Source: Kribbella pratensis
Lineage (GTDB): Bacteria > Actinomycetota > Actinomycetes > Propionibacteriales > Kribbellaceae
DNA: 64,000 nt
Reading direction: 5' to 3'
NCBI RefSeq assembly: GCF_004365355.1
Contig: NZ_SODP01000001.1
Location: forward strand, 749,375-813,374
Within the stretch, counting starts at the first letter, position 1. Every line of letters begins with the position of its first letter. The position numbers and the translations under genes were made by a program. Under the pieces are notes generated by a model that saw nothing but the letters and a program-made list of their open reading frames with translations, did no database searches and was not told where the DNA came from. Positions 51,218 through 59,875 of the stretch are shown piece by piece.

Positions 51218-52498
51218 ATGAAAGCTGTCCTGCGCCGCCTCACCTGGGGACTTGCCGACCAGGCTGTGACCAGCCTGGTCAGCTTCCTGGTGGGCGTTGT
51301 CGTCGCCCGGCAGCTGGGTGCGCTGCAGTTCGGCGCGTTCAGCCTGGCCTGGGTGACGTACGGCGTGGTCCTGAACATCTCGCGCGGCCTGGGGACCGAT
51401 CCGCTCGCGGTCCGGTTCAGCGGCCTGGAGCGGCCGGTGTGGCGGACCGCGGTCGCGAAGTCGTCCGGGATGGCGATCGTCGTCGGTCTCGGCACCGGCG
51501 CGATCTGCGCGCTCGTCGGGCTGCTGCTCGGTGGGCACGCCGGCCAGGCATTCATTGCCCTGGGCATCGTGTTGCCGGGCCTGATGCTGCAGGACAGCTG
51601 GCGGTTCGCGTTCTTCGCGTCGGGACAGGGCGGCAAGGCTTTCGTCAGCGACATCACCTGGGCGCTCGGCCTGGTGCCGCTGCTGTATCTGGCTTCCCAG
51701 CACGCCAGCGTGACCCTGTTCGTCCTGGCGTGGGGTGGAGCCGGGGTGTTCGCGGCGCTCGTGAGCGGGCTGCAGGCAGGCATTCTGCCGCGGCCGATAC
51801 TGGCTCGCCGCTGGCTGTCCGAGCACCGCGATCTCAGCCTTCGCTACCTGACGGAGAACCTCACGCTCAGCGGCGCCTACCAGCTCCGGATCTACGGATT
51901 GGGCGCGTTGGCCGGCGTCGCCGCCGTCGGTACTGTGCGCGGCGCGGAGATGCTGCTCGGACCGTTCTTCATCGTGCTTTCGGGGATCGGCCTGGTCGCC
52001 GTACCGGAAGCCGCCCGGGTCCTGCGAAGGTCTGTCCGGGCGTTGCCGCTGTTCTGTCTGGCACTTGGTGGCGCGCAGGCCCTGGCCGCGCTCGGCTGGG
52101 GTCTGCTCCTGCTGTTCGCGCTGCCGGACAAGTGGGGCCACGCACTGCTCGGCGAAGTCTGGCTGACCGCGTCCGCATTGGTGCTGCCGGCAACTTTGTC
52201 GGTGGCGTGTGCGGGCTTCAACACCGGCGCCGCGGCAGGTCTGCGTGCACTCGGTATTGCCCGCCGCAGTCTCAAGGCTCAGCTGTGTGCCTCGGCGTTC
52301 TACCTCGTCGGTGGTGTGGTGGGCGGTGCGCTCGACGGTGCGCGCGGTTCGGCCTGGGGCGCCGCGTGTGCGACGTTCGCAGCGGCGTTCGTCTGGTGGT
52401 ACACGCTGCATGTGGGCGTCCGCGAGCGCAAGCAGTTGGAGTCGGCGGTGGATTCCGAGGAGTCCCAGCCGGTCGTTCCCGAAGTGAGAAGCACATGA
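51218..52498 (+). CDS. Polysaccharide flippase (Wzx-like), copy 1
   Basis: 426 residues, about twelve hydrophobic segments with few charged loops, a MATE/MOP-type flippase that turns the lipid-linked repeat across the membrane. It shares blocks with the protein at 62590: GLADQ at the start, VGVVVARQLGALQFG, and ISRGLGTDPLAVRFSGLERP. ATG 51218 starts 7 bases after the methyltransferase stop; its stop overlaps the GT2 start (ATGA). Confidence 0.86.
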   Translation: MKAVLRRLTWGLADQAVTSLVSFLVGVVVARQLGALQFGAFSLAWVTYGVVLNISRGLGTDPLAVRFSGLERPVWRTAVAKSSGMAIVVGLGTGAICALVGLLLGGHAGQAFIALGIVLPGLMLQDSWRFAFFASGQGGKAFVSDITWALGLVPLLYLASQHASVTLFVLAWGGAGVFAALVSGLQAGILPRPILARRWLSEHRDLSLRYLTENLTLSGAYQLRIYGLGALAGVAAVGTVRGAEMLLGPFFIVLSGIGLVAVPEAARVLRRSVRALPLFCLALGGAQALAALGWGLLLLFALPDKWGHALLGEVWLTASALVLPATLSVACAGFNTGAAAGLRALGIARRSLKAQLCASAFYLVGGVVGGALDGARGSAWGAACATFAAAFVWWYTLHVGVRERKQLESAVDSEESQPVVPEVRST

Positions 52499-53418
52499 AC
52501 GCGGTACCGCGGCTGACCGTCGGGCTGCCTGTCTACAACGGCGAGAAGTATCTCGCCGAGTCCCTGGACGCGCTACTGGGACAGTCGTACGGCGACTTCG
52601 AGCTGATCATCTCCGACAACGCCTCGACCGACGCGACCGAGGCGATCTGCCGCGAGTACGCAGCGAAGGACCCGCGGATCACCTACCTGCGCCAGCCGGC
52701 CAACATCGGCGCAACACCCAACCACAACTTCGTCTTCGAGCAGTCGCACACCGAGCTGTTCAAATGGGCCTCGTACGACGACCTGTACGGACAGGAGCTG
52801 CTGGAGCGGTGCATCGCGGCGCTCGACGACGACCGTGAACTGGTCCTCGCCCACTCCTGGGAGGCGTTCATCGACGCGACCGGGGAGATCCTCCTCACCG
52901 TCGACTATCCGCTCGCGACGGATTCGCCGGATCCGGTCGAGCGATTCCGGAGCATGCTCTTCGCCGTCGGCGGCGACGACTTCTACGGCGTGATGCGGTC
53001 GGAGACGCTGCGCCGTACGCCGCTGCACGGCAGTTATCACCACGCGGACCGCACTTTGATGGCCGAAGTCGCGCTGTCCGGGCGGTTCTACCAGGTGCCC
53101 GAGGTGCTGTTCTTCCGCCGCGACCACCCGGACCGCGCCGAGCGGGCGAAGCCGACGATCCGCAGCCGCGCCGCCAACATGGAGCCGCGGCGCGCACACC
53201 GGCTGAGCAATCCGACCGCGCGGTTGCTCGCCGAGTACGTCGGCGGCTTCGTCGGCGCGATCCGGCGGGCGCCGCTCTCGTCGGCACAACGCCGGCGGTG
53301 CTACACGCACCTGCTGCGCTGGATGGCGAGCCGGGCGGCGCACAGATCGTCGGCCCGGATCGAAGACACGGTTCCCGCCGGACGCACGCAGGCTCAGGCA
53401 GAGATGGGGAGAAGATGA
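52495..53418 (+). CDS. GT2-family glycosyltransferase, tandem copy 1
   Basis: 307 residues, GT-A fold: PRLTVGLPVYNGEKYLAESL at 5-24, the metal/nucleotide motifs ELIISDNASTDATEAICREY and WASYDDLYG (DD near 100), and DPVERFRSM. It is directly followed by a homologous gene that overlaps it by 4 bases and starts with almost the same residues (MNAVPRL...). Adds a sugar to the repeat unit. Donor and linkage unknown. Confidence 0.91.
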   Translation: MNAVPRLTVGLPVYNGEKYLAESLDALLGQSYGDFELIISDNASTDATEAICREYAAKDPRITYLRQPANIGATPNHNFVFEQSHTELFKWASYDDLYGQELLERCIAALDDDRELVLAHSWEAFIDATGEILLTVDYPLATDSPDPVERFRSMLFAVGGDDFYGVMRSETLRRTPLHGSYHHADRTLMAEVALSGRFYQVPEVLFFRRDHPDRAERAKPTIRSRAANMEPRRAHRLSNPTARLLAEYVGGFVGAIRRAPLSSAQRRRCYTHLLRWMASRAAHRSSARIEDTVPAGRTQAQAEMGRR

Positions 53419-54350
53419 ACGCAGTACCGCGGCTGAGCATCGGCCTGCCGGTCTACAACGGCGAGAAGTACCTCGCGGAGGCGCTCGACGCGCTGCTCGG
53501 GCAGACGTACGCCGACTTCGAGCTGATCATCTCCGACAACGCCTCGACCGACGGCACGGAGCGGATCTGCCGGGAGTACCTGGCCCGCGACCCGCGCATC
53601 CGCTACATCCGCCAGCCGGTGAACGTCGGTGCGTCGCCGAACCACAACATCGTCTTCACCGAATCACGCGGCGAGCTGTTCAAGTGGGCGTCGTACGACG
53701 ACCTGTACGCGCGCGATCTGCTGGAGCGTTGCATCGAAGCGCTCGACGAGCACCCGGACGCGGTGCTGTGTCACTCGTGGAGCGCGATCATCGACGAAGC
53801 CGGGGACATCGTCGCGAAGGTCGGCTACCCGTTGACGACCGATTCGCCGGACCCGGTCGAGCGGTTCCGGAGCCTGCTGTTCGACGTCGGCGGCGATGAC
53901 GACTACGGCGTCGTACGGGCCGACGTCCTGCGGCGGACCGCGCTGAACGAGAGCTTCTACCACGCCGACCGGACGATCGTGGCCGAGATCGCGCTGCACG
54001 GCCGGTTCCTGCACGTGCCGGCGTCGTTGTTCTTCCGCCGCGACCACCCGGACAGCGCGCTGCGGTCGAACCGGACGGTCCGTTCCTGGTGCGGCAATCT
54101 CGACCCGCGCCGCCGGAAGCACTCGACCATCCGGCTGCTGGCGGAGTACCCGCTGGGTTACGTCCGGATGCTGTTCCGCGCGCCGCTGACCGCCGGCCAG
54201 CGAGTGCGTTGCCTCTGGCAACTTGTGCGCTGGATGACGAGCCGGGCGGTGCCGCCGTCGATGCGACGACAGGACACTCCGGTCGAGCAGGTCAGTGAGG
54301 TCGTGTCGGTATCCAGGGTGGTCGCAGGCCAGAGCGGACGAATCGCATGA
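53415..54350 (+). CDS. GT2-family glycosyltransferase, tandem copy 2
   Basis: 311 residues, paralogue of the gene just upstream: MNAVPRLSIGLPVYNGEKYL, IISDNASTDGTERICREYLA, LFKWASYDDLYARDLLERCI, and TTDSPDPVERFRSLLFDVGG. The proteins are alike over nearly the whole length, so a tandem duplication is clear. The ATG overlaps the upstream stop by 4 bases. The second copy probably adds the next residue with altered acceptor or donor choice. Confidence 0.91.
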   Translation: MNAVPRLSIGLPVYNGEKYLAEALDALLGQTYADFELIISDNASTDGTERICREYLARDPRIRYIRQPVNVGASPNHNIVFTESRGELFKWASYDDLYARDLLERCIEALDEHPDAVLCHSWSAIIDEAGDIVAKVGYPLTTDSPDPVERFRSLLFDVGGDDDYGVVRADVLRRTALNESFYHADRTIVAEIALHGRFLHVPASLFFRRDHPDSALRSNRTVRSWCGNLDPRRRKHSTIRLLAEYPLGYVRMLFRAPLTAGQRVRCLWQLVRWMTSRAVPPSMRRQDTPVEQVSEVVSVSRVVAGQSGRIA

Positions 54351-55615
54351 GCGACAAGAGTTTCAGCACGCCGGCCAAGGGCGGCCCGCGGATCGGGTTC
54401 TTCGGCCTGCTCGGCCACGGGAACCTCGGCAACGACGGGTCGCTGGAGGCGTTCCTCGCCTACCTGGCCAAGTCGTACCCGGATGCGCAGATCGACTTCC
54501 TCTGCTCCGGTCCGGACGTGGTCGAGAAGCGCTACGGCCTACCGGCCATCCGGATGAACTGGAACCGCGACGAGTACAGCACCGCGAGCAGCCCGCGTTC
54601 GCTCGCGCTCAAGGGGATCGGCAAGGTCGTCGACTTCTTCTGGACCACCTCCTGGGTACGGCGCCACGACGTGGTGGTCGTACCGGGCATGGGCGTGCTG
54701 GAGGGCGGTCTGCCGCTGCGCTGGTGGGGCTTCCCGTACTCGCTGCTGCTGCTGACCGCGGCCGGTCGCCTGACCGGCACGAAGGTCGCGCTCGTCAGCG
54801 TCGGCGCCAACACGTCGGGACGACGGATGACCCGCCGGGTCTTCACCTGGGCGGCCCGCCTGGCGTACTACCGCTCGTTCCGCGACCAGTTGTCGAAGGA
54901 CGCGATGCGCGCCACCGGCCTGGGCATCGCGGACGACCCGGTCTACCCGGACCTGGCGTTCTCGCTGCCGATTCCCGCCGTACGGTCGGCGACGCCGCCG
55001 GGAGAACCCACGACCGTCGGCGTCGGCGTGATGACGTACCGGGGCACGGACGACGACCGCGACCGCGCCGAAGAGGTCTTCGACGAGTACGTCGCGAAGA
55101 TGACGCGCTTCGTGCACTGGCTGGTCGACAACGGGCACCGGGTCCGGGTGCTCACCGGCGACCACGAGGACGAACTGGTCTCGAGCGCGATCCTCGCCGA
55201 CGTCCGGGAGAACCGGCCCGACCTCGATCCGTCCTGGGTCGTCGAGGACCCGCCGAAATCGCTGGACGACGTGATGGAGCAGATGGCGGCGCTCGACACG
55301 ATCGTCGCCACCCGGTTCCACAACGTGGTCTGCGCGCTGATGCTGTCCAAGCCGACCGTGTCGATCGGGTACGCCGCGAAGAACGACGTACTGATGGCCG
55401 ACATGGGCCTCGCGGAGTTCTGCCAGAACATCCGCTCACTCGACGTGGATCGACTGATAGCCCAGTACACCGCGCTCGAGTCCCGCCGCGACGTGGTCGG
55501 ACCGGCGATGGACGAGCGGAACGCAGTCAACCGCAGCCGGCTCGAGGACCAGTACGACGTCTTGTCGTCGAAGGTCTTCCCCCGGCCCGCGGAAACCTTG
55601 GAGGGAAGCTCATGA
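54347..55615 (+). CDS. Polysaccharide pyruvyltransferase family protein
   Basis: 422 residues. The family opening is RIGFFGLLGHGNLGNDGSLE; conserved later blocks include VVVPGMGVLEGG, VALVSVGAN and ATRFHNVVCALMLSKPTVSI. Members move pyruvate from phosphoenolpyruvate onto a sugar to form a ketal, giving an acidic group on the polymer; CsaB-type members do this on anchor sugars. ATG 54347 overlaps the GT2 stop by 4 bases; its stop overlaps the RmlC-like gene. Confidence 0.88.
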   Translation: MSDKSFSTPAKGGPRIGFFGLLGHGNLGNDGSLEAFLAYLAKSYPDAQIDFLCSGPDVVEKRYGLPAIRMNWNRDEYSTASSPRSLALKGIGKVVDFFWTTSWVRRHDVVVVPGMGVLEGGLPLRWWGFPYSLLLLTAAGRLTGTKVALVSVGANTSGRRMTRRVFTWAARLAYYRSFRDQLSKDAMRATGLGIADDPVYPDLAFSLPIPAVRSATPPGEPTTVGVGVMTYRGTDDDRDRAEEVFDEYVAKMTRFVHWLVDNGHRVRVLTGDHEDELVSSAILADVRENRPDLDPSWVVEDPPKSLDDVMEQMAALDTIVATRFHNVVCALMLSKPTVSIGYAAKNDVLMADMGLAEFCQNIRSLDVDRLIAQYTALESRRDVVGPAMDERNAVNRSRLEDQYDVLSSKVFPRPAETLEGSS

Positions 55616-56169
55616 ACGTGACGCGGGTACCCGAGATCGCCGGTGTCTATCTGTTCGAGCCGACACCGCACGTCGACGACCGCGGCTTCTTCAGCCGGAC
55701 CTTCGACGCCGAGATCGCCCGGTCGGTCGGGATCGACCCGGACGGGTTCGCACAGGACAGCCTGTCGCGGTCCCGCAAGGGAGTGCTGCGCGGGATGCAT
55801 CTGCGCTCCGGGCAGGGCGAGGCGAAGCTGGTCCGCTGCTCCGCCGGCGAGGTGTTCGACGTCGTGGTCGACCTCCGGCCGGACTCCCCGACGTACCTCG
55901 GGCAGGCGCACTTCACGCTGTCGGGGGACACCCAGTGTTCGGTGTACATCCCGGCCGGGTGCGGGCACGGATTCCAGGCGCTCACCGAACCGGCGGACAT
56001 CGCGTACCGGATCGACCGGCCGCACGATCCGTCCGAGGACGTCGTGATCGCCTACGACGACCCCGATCTCGCCATCCCGTGGCCGCTGCCGGTCACGCTC
56101 ATGTCGGCCCGCGACCAACGGGCCGTCTCTCTTGCCGACCTCGCCGCGGGCGTCCTGAGCGCCCGCTGA
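55612..56169 (+). CDS. dTDP-4-dehydrorhamnose 3,5-epimerase family protein (RmlC-like)
   Basis: 185 residues, a cupin. Family marks: HVDDRGFFSRTFDAEIA, the catalytic His in GVLRGMHLRSGQGEAKLVRC near 60, VFDVVVDLRPDSPTYLG and the late YIPAGCGHGFQAL. No rmlA, rmlB or rmlD is near, so the substrate may be another 4-keto sugar, for instance the one made by the SDR at 45411. ATG 55612, with GAGGGAAG upstream, overlaps the pyruvyltransferase stop by 4 bases. Confidence 0.88.
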   Translation: MNVTRVPEIAGVYLFEPTPHVDDRGFFSRTFDAEIARSVGIDPDGFAQDSLSRSRKGVLRGMHLRSGQGEAKLVRCSAGEVFDVVVDLRPDSPTYLGQAHFTLSGDTQCSVYIPAGCGHGFQALTEPADIAYRIDRPHDPSEDVVIAYDDPDLAIPWPLPVTLMSARDQRAVSLADLAAGVLSAR

Positions 56170-56198
56170 TCGATCACCAACTCCGGAAGGGGGCCCTC

Positions 56199-57161
56199 AT
56201 GGCTCACACCGCATCGATATCGCAGCTCCAGACGCCGCCGTGGGCGCTCGTCAACGGCGAGCTCGTGCCGTACACCGACGTCAAGATCCACATCGGCGCC
56301 GAGGCACTGACCCGGGCGCTGAGCGTCTTCGAAGGCGTGAAGGGCTACTGGGACACCGCCGGCGAGGTCTTCTCGATCCGGACTCCGCGCCGTCACTACG
56401 ACCGGCTCCGCCGTTCCGCGTCGCTGTTCCACATCCCGGTCCGCTTCAGCTACGACCAGTTCCTCGCCGGGCTCGAGAAGCTGGCCGGTGAGCTGCTGGT
56501 GACGGACAAGGACCTGTGGTTCCGGCCGACGATGTACGTCACCCACGGGCACTGGGGTGAGGCGACCGAGGCCGACCTGGTGGTCACCGCCTTCAGCCAG
56601 CGCAAGCTGGACCCGGACCCGATGCGGCTCGGCGTGACGAGCTGGCGCCGCGCCTCCGACCTCGTGCTGCCGACGCGCGTGAAGAGCAGCGCGAACTACG
56701 TCGGCGCCCGGATGGCACGCATCGAGGTACGCCGGCTCGGGTACGACGACGCGATCATGCTCAACGACGCCGGCCGCGTCGCGGAGGCGACCGGTGCGTG
56801 CGTCCTGATGGTCCAGCGCGGACGGATCGTCACGCCGCCGACCAGCGAGTCGTGCCTGGACAGCATCACGGTCGACATCCTCGAAGAGGTGGCCAAGGAG
56901 CTCGGGATGCCGTTCGACCGGCGCCCGATCGAGCGGACCGAGTTGCTCGCCGCCGACGAGTGCGGCCTGGCCGGCACGATCTCGGAGCTCACGCTGGTCT
57001 CCGAGCTCGACGGTGTCGAGTACGACCAGACCGGACTGCTGGCGCAGCTCCGGCAGCGGTACCTGGAACTCATGCGTGGCGACCTGGTCCTGCCGGGCGT
57101 CGAGCTGGCGCCGCTGGCCGACGTGTCACGTCAACTACTGCCGGCGGAGGCCGGAGTTTAA
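56199..57161 (+). CDS. Class IV aminotransferase (branched-chain aminotransferase-like)
   Basis: 320 residues, PLP fold type IV. Marks: IGAEALTRALSVFEGVKGYW, the Schiff-base lysine near 162 in RVKSSANYVGARMA, and VAEATGACVLMVQRGRIVTP. It converts an alpha-keto acid to an amino acid, or the reverse. Such a gene is unexpected inside a polysaccharide operon; with the oxygenase that follows it may make a special amino acid to attach to the polymer. ATG 56199 follows GGAAGGGGG. Gap to the RmlC-like gene is 29 bases. Confidence 0.88.
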   Translation: MAHTASISQLQTPPWALVNGELVPYTDVKIHIGAEALTRALSVFEGVKGYWDTAGEVFSIRTPRRHYDRLRRSASLFHIPVRFSYDQFLAGLEKLAGELLVTDKDLWFRPTMYVTHGHWGEATEADLVVTAFSQRKLDPDPMRLGVTSWRRASDLVLPTRVKSSANYVGARMARIEVRRLGYDDAIMLNDAGRVAEATGACVLMVQRGRIVTPPTSESCLDSITVDILEEVAKELGMPFDRRPIERTELLAADECGLAGTISELTLVSELDGVEYDQTGLLAQLRQRYLELMRGDLVLPGVELAPLADVSRQLLPAEAGV

Positions 57162-57204
57162 GGCCGAGGTCCGGCCGGGGGAATCAAGACCTGGAGGGGG
57201 TCCC

Positions 57205-58098
57205 ATGCATTCCATTTACGTCGACGCCGAGTTCAGTGACGACGAGCGTAGACAGAAGCTGTACGACGGCGACCTGTTCGTCTACTCACCGCGTCCGTCG
57301 ACGCTGGCGCTGACCGAGTTCGCCGGCGAGATGGCCCGGCAGGCCTTCCACCCGCTGGACCCGGAGACGGCCCAGTTCGACATGTCCGTCGAGGACTACG
57401 CGGCGCTGCTCGCCGAGCTCAAGCCGCGGTTCATCCACCACCCGGAGTCGAAGCGGCTGATCCAGGAGATGCTGGTCGACTTCGGGTGCGACCCCGAGCA
57501 GGTGTACTTCGACGTGCCGCGGATGCGCAGCTCGACGTCGGACGACTACCTGACCACCGGGATCGCGTTCGCGTTCCACCCGCACCGCGACACCTGGTAC
57601 TCCGCGCCGTACACACAGCTGAACTGGTGGCTGCCGATCTTCGCGATCAGCGACGACAACGGGCTGGCGTTCCACCCGCGGTACTGGCAGACCCCGGTGA
57701 AGAACAGCTCACGGGTCTACAACTACGCGGAATGGAACGCGACCAGCCGGAAGATCGCGGCGACCCAGATCGGCACCGACACCCGGGTCCAGCCGGTGCC
57801 GGAGGAAGAGGTCGAGCTGGTGCCGCAGATCCGCCCGATCTGCAAGCCGGGCGGGATCATCCTGTTCTCCGGTGCGCAGCTGCACTCCAGTGTGCCGAAC
57901 ACGTCGGGCCGGACCCGGTTCAGCATCGACCTGCGCACCGTGCACCTCGGTGACACGGTCGAGGGCCGGATGGCGCCGAACATCGACTCCGAGTGCACCG
58001 GCACGACGATGGGCGACTACCTGCGGGTCAGCGACCTCGAGCACATCCCGGCCGAGGTGGTCGCGGAGTACGACACGCCGAGTCGCGCCGCTGTCTGA
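57205..58098 (+). CDS. Fe(II)/2-oxoglutarate-dependent oxygenase (phytanoyl-CoA-dioxygenase-like)
   Basis: 297 residues. The metal triad is visible: H127 and D129 in HPHRDTWYSAP and H227 in GAQLHSSVPNTSG, with R238 as the likely 2-oxoglutarate anchor. It probably hydroxylates a small molecule; hydroxylation of an amino acid from the preceding aminotransferase, or of a sugar, are both possible. ATG 57205 follows GGAGGGGG, 43 bases after the aminotransferase stop. Last gene of the plus-strand operon, with a terminator after it. Confidence 0.8.
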   Translation: MHSIYVDAEFSDDERRQKLYDGDLFVYSPRPSTLALTEFAGEMARQAFHPLDPETAQFDMSVEDYAALLAELKPRFIHHPESKRLIQEMLVDFGCDPEQVYFDVPRMRSSTSDDYLTTGIAFAFHPHRDTWYSAPYTQLNWWLPIFAISDDNGLAFHPRYWQTPVKNSSRVYNYAEWNATSRKIAATQIGTDTRVQPVPEEEVELVPQIRPICKPGGIILFSGAQLHSSVPNTSGRTRFSIDLRTVHLGDTVEGRMAPNIDSECTGTTMGDYLRVSDLEHIPAEVVAEYDTPSRAAV

Positions 58099-58126
58099 AC
58101 ACCGTCTGACCAGTCGTCAAGTTTTT

Positions 58127-58159
58127 GTCCGGCCGACGTCATCGCGACGCCGGCCGGAC
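58127..58159 (+). terminator. Terminator after the plus-strand decoration operon
   Basis: GTCCGGCCG (58127-58135) pairs with CGGCCGGAC (58151-58159) around a 15-base loop, with a T-run GTTTTC about seven bases further on. It ends the operon 45411-58098. Confidence 0.65.
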
Positions 58160-58264
58160 TGCCTTGTTTTCTTGATCATTTCGTGATGAAGCACCTGGTT
58201 CGCGGCTCACAATGCAAGTTCTCCACAAGGAAGGCGGCCTATTGGTCGCCGAGGCCCGCGGTGC

Positions 58265-58278
58265 GTAGTAATCTTCGG
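58265..58278 (+). promoter_or_regulatory. Candidate promoter motif upstream of the second initiating transferase
   Basis: GTAGTAATCTTCGG, 119 bases before the start; TTGGTC lies 18 bases before TAGTAA and could be its -35. It matches 12 of 14 bases of the motif at 26907 ahead of the paralogous gene. The rest of 58160-58383 shows an imperfect hairpin near 58171-58191 and nothing else I can identify. Confidence 0.45.
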
Positions 58279-58383
58279 TGACTCGCCGCCGACGCGCGGG
58301 TGAATTCTGGGGACGGACAGCTGCGGGAAGCCCTGGGCACGGAGCGTGTCCGAGCGGCCGCAACGTGAGACCGAAGGACTGGT

Positions 58384-59874
58384 GTGAGCGGAGCCGAAGC
58401 GCCCGGCCGGATGGACGGGCACGGACCGCTCTGGGTCGTGCCGCATGAGGTCCCGGCGATCGTTCCGCTGCCGTCGCGCTCGACCGAGCCCCGCTGGGTC
58501 GGTGTGTACCGCTGGGCCGCTGTCGGTGGTGACCTGCTGGCCGCGATGCTCGGTGTCTCGATCGCCCTGCTGACCAGGTTCGGATACCACGTCGGTCCCA
58601 GCTATCTCGTCGTGAGCAGTCTGCTGCCGCCGGCCTGGGTCGCTGTCGTCGCGCTGTCGAAGGGCTACGACCCTCGGTACTTCGGCGCCGGCCCGGACGA
58701 GTTCCGGTCGCTGATGCGGTCCGGTGTCGGCCTCACGGCCGCCGTCGCGATGACGTCGTACGTGACGAAGACCGAGATCGCCCGGGGCTTCGTGGTGCTG
58801 GCGATCCCGGTGATGGTGATCTCCGCGTTGCTGCTGCGGTACGCGTTGCGGAAGGACCTGCATCGCCACCGCGTCCGAGGTCGCTGCATGCACAGGGTTC
58901 TCGTGGTCGGGCGAAGTGGCCCGGCCGCGACGCTGTGTGAGCACCTGGAGAAGCGTCCGACCGACGGGTTCCGCGTCGTCGCGACCTGCCGGCCGCGCGG
59001 TGACCGGCACAACAACGGTCCGCTGCAGCCCGACGAGCTCGACGAGCCGGACATCCTGGCCGCCGCTGACCGGCACGCGGTCGATGTGGTTGCCATCTCG
59101 ACCGATCCGGAGTTGGTCGGCCAGTCGTTGCGTCGCTTGTCGTGGGCGCTGGAGCAGCGCGGTATCGAGCTGATCGTGTCACCGGGCATCATCGAGGTCG
59201 CCGGTCCGCGGATCTCGGTCCGCCCGGTCGCCGGTCTGTCCTTGCTGCACCTGGAGCGGCCGTCCGTCAGCGGCGGCCCGCACCTGATGAAGGCCGTCTT
59301 CGACCGAACCGTTGCCCTCGGCTTCATGGCTGTGCTGTCTCCGTTGCTGATCGGCCTGGCGCTTGCGGTCAAGGTCTCCAGCCCGGGGCCGGTGCTCTTC
59401 CGGCAGCAGCGGATCGGCCGCGGGGGCGTCGAGTTCACCATGCTGAAGTTCCGGAGCATGTACTCCGACGCCGAGCAGCGGCTCGGTGATCTGTACGCGT
59501 TGAGCGACGGCAACGGCGTGATCTTCAAGATGCGCGACGACCCGCGGATGACGCCGCTCGGCCGGTGGATCCGGCGGTTCTCGCTCGACGAGCTGCCGCA
59601 GCTGTTCAACGTGTTGCGCGGCGACATGTCGCTGGTCGGTCCGCGGCCGCCGCTGGCCGAGGAGGTCGCGCTGTACGCCGCCGACGACTCGCGGCGGATG
59701 CTCGTGAAGCCCGGCATGACCGGCCTGTGGCAGGTCAGCGGCCGCAGCGACCTGTCCTGGGATGAGTCGGTCCGCCTCGACCTGCGGTACGTCGACAACT
59801 GGTCGATGACCCTGGATCTGCTGATCCTCTGGAAGACCGTGCGCGCGGTGGCCTACGGCGCGGGAGCGTATTGA
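58384..59874 (+). CDS. Initiating polyprenyl phosphoglycosyltransferase (WcaJ/WbaP type), copy 2
   Basis: 496 residues, homologous along its whole length to the enzyme at 27014: GRCMHRVLVVGRSG in the central domain, then KFRSMYSDAE, LDELPQLFNVLRGDMSLVGP and KPGMTGLWQVSGRSDLSWDE in the catalytic domain. N-terminal membrane helices lie at about 45-150. The GTG 58384 start gives MSGAEAPG. A second initiating enzyme implies either a second polymer or alternative first sugars. One base separates its stop from the GDP-fucose synthase start. Confidence 0.94.
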   Translation: MSGAEAPGRMDGHGPLWVVPHEVPAIVPLPSRSTEPRWVGVYRWAAVGGDLLAAMLGVSIALLTRFGYHVGPSYLVVSSLLPPAWVAVVALSKGYDPRYFGAGPDEFRSLMRSGVGLTAAVAMTSYVTKTEIARGFVVLAIPVMVISALLLRYALRKDLHRHRVRGRCMHRVLVVGRSGPAATLCEHLEKRPTDGFRVVATCRPRGDRHNNGPLQPDELDEPDILAAADRHAVDVVAISTDPELVGQSLRRLSWALEQRGIELIVSPGIIEVAGPRISVRPVAGLSLLHLERPSVSGGPHLMKAVFDRTVALGFMAVLSPLLIGLALAVKVSSPGPVLFRQQRIGRGGVEFTMLKFRSMYSDAEQRLGDLYALSDGNGVIFKMRDDPRMTPLGRWIRRFSLDELPQLFNVLRGDMSLVGPRPPLAEEVALYAADDSRRMLVKPGMTGLWQVSGRSDLSWDESVRLDLRYVDNWSMTLDLLILWKTVRAVAYGAGAY

Positions 59875-59875
59875 C

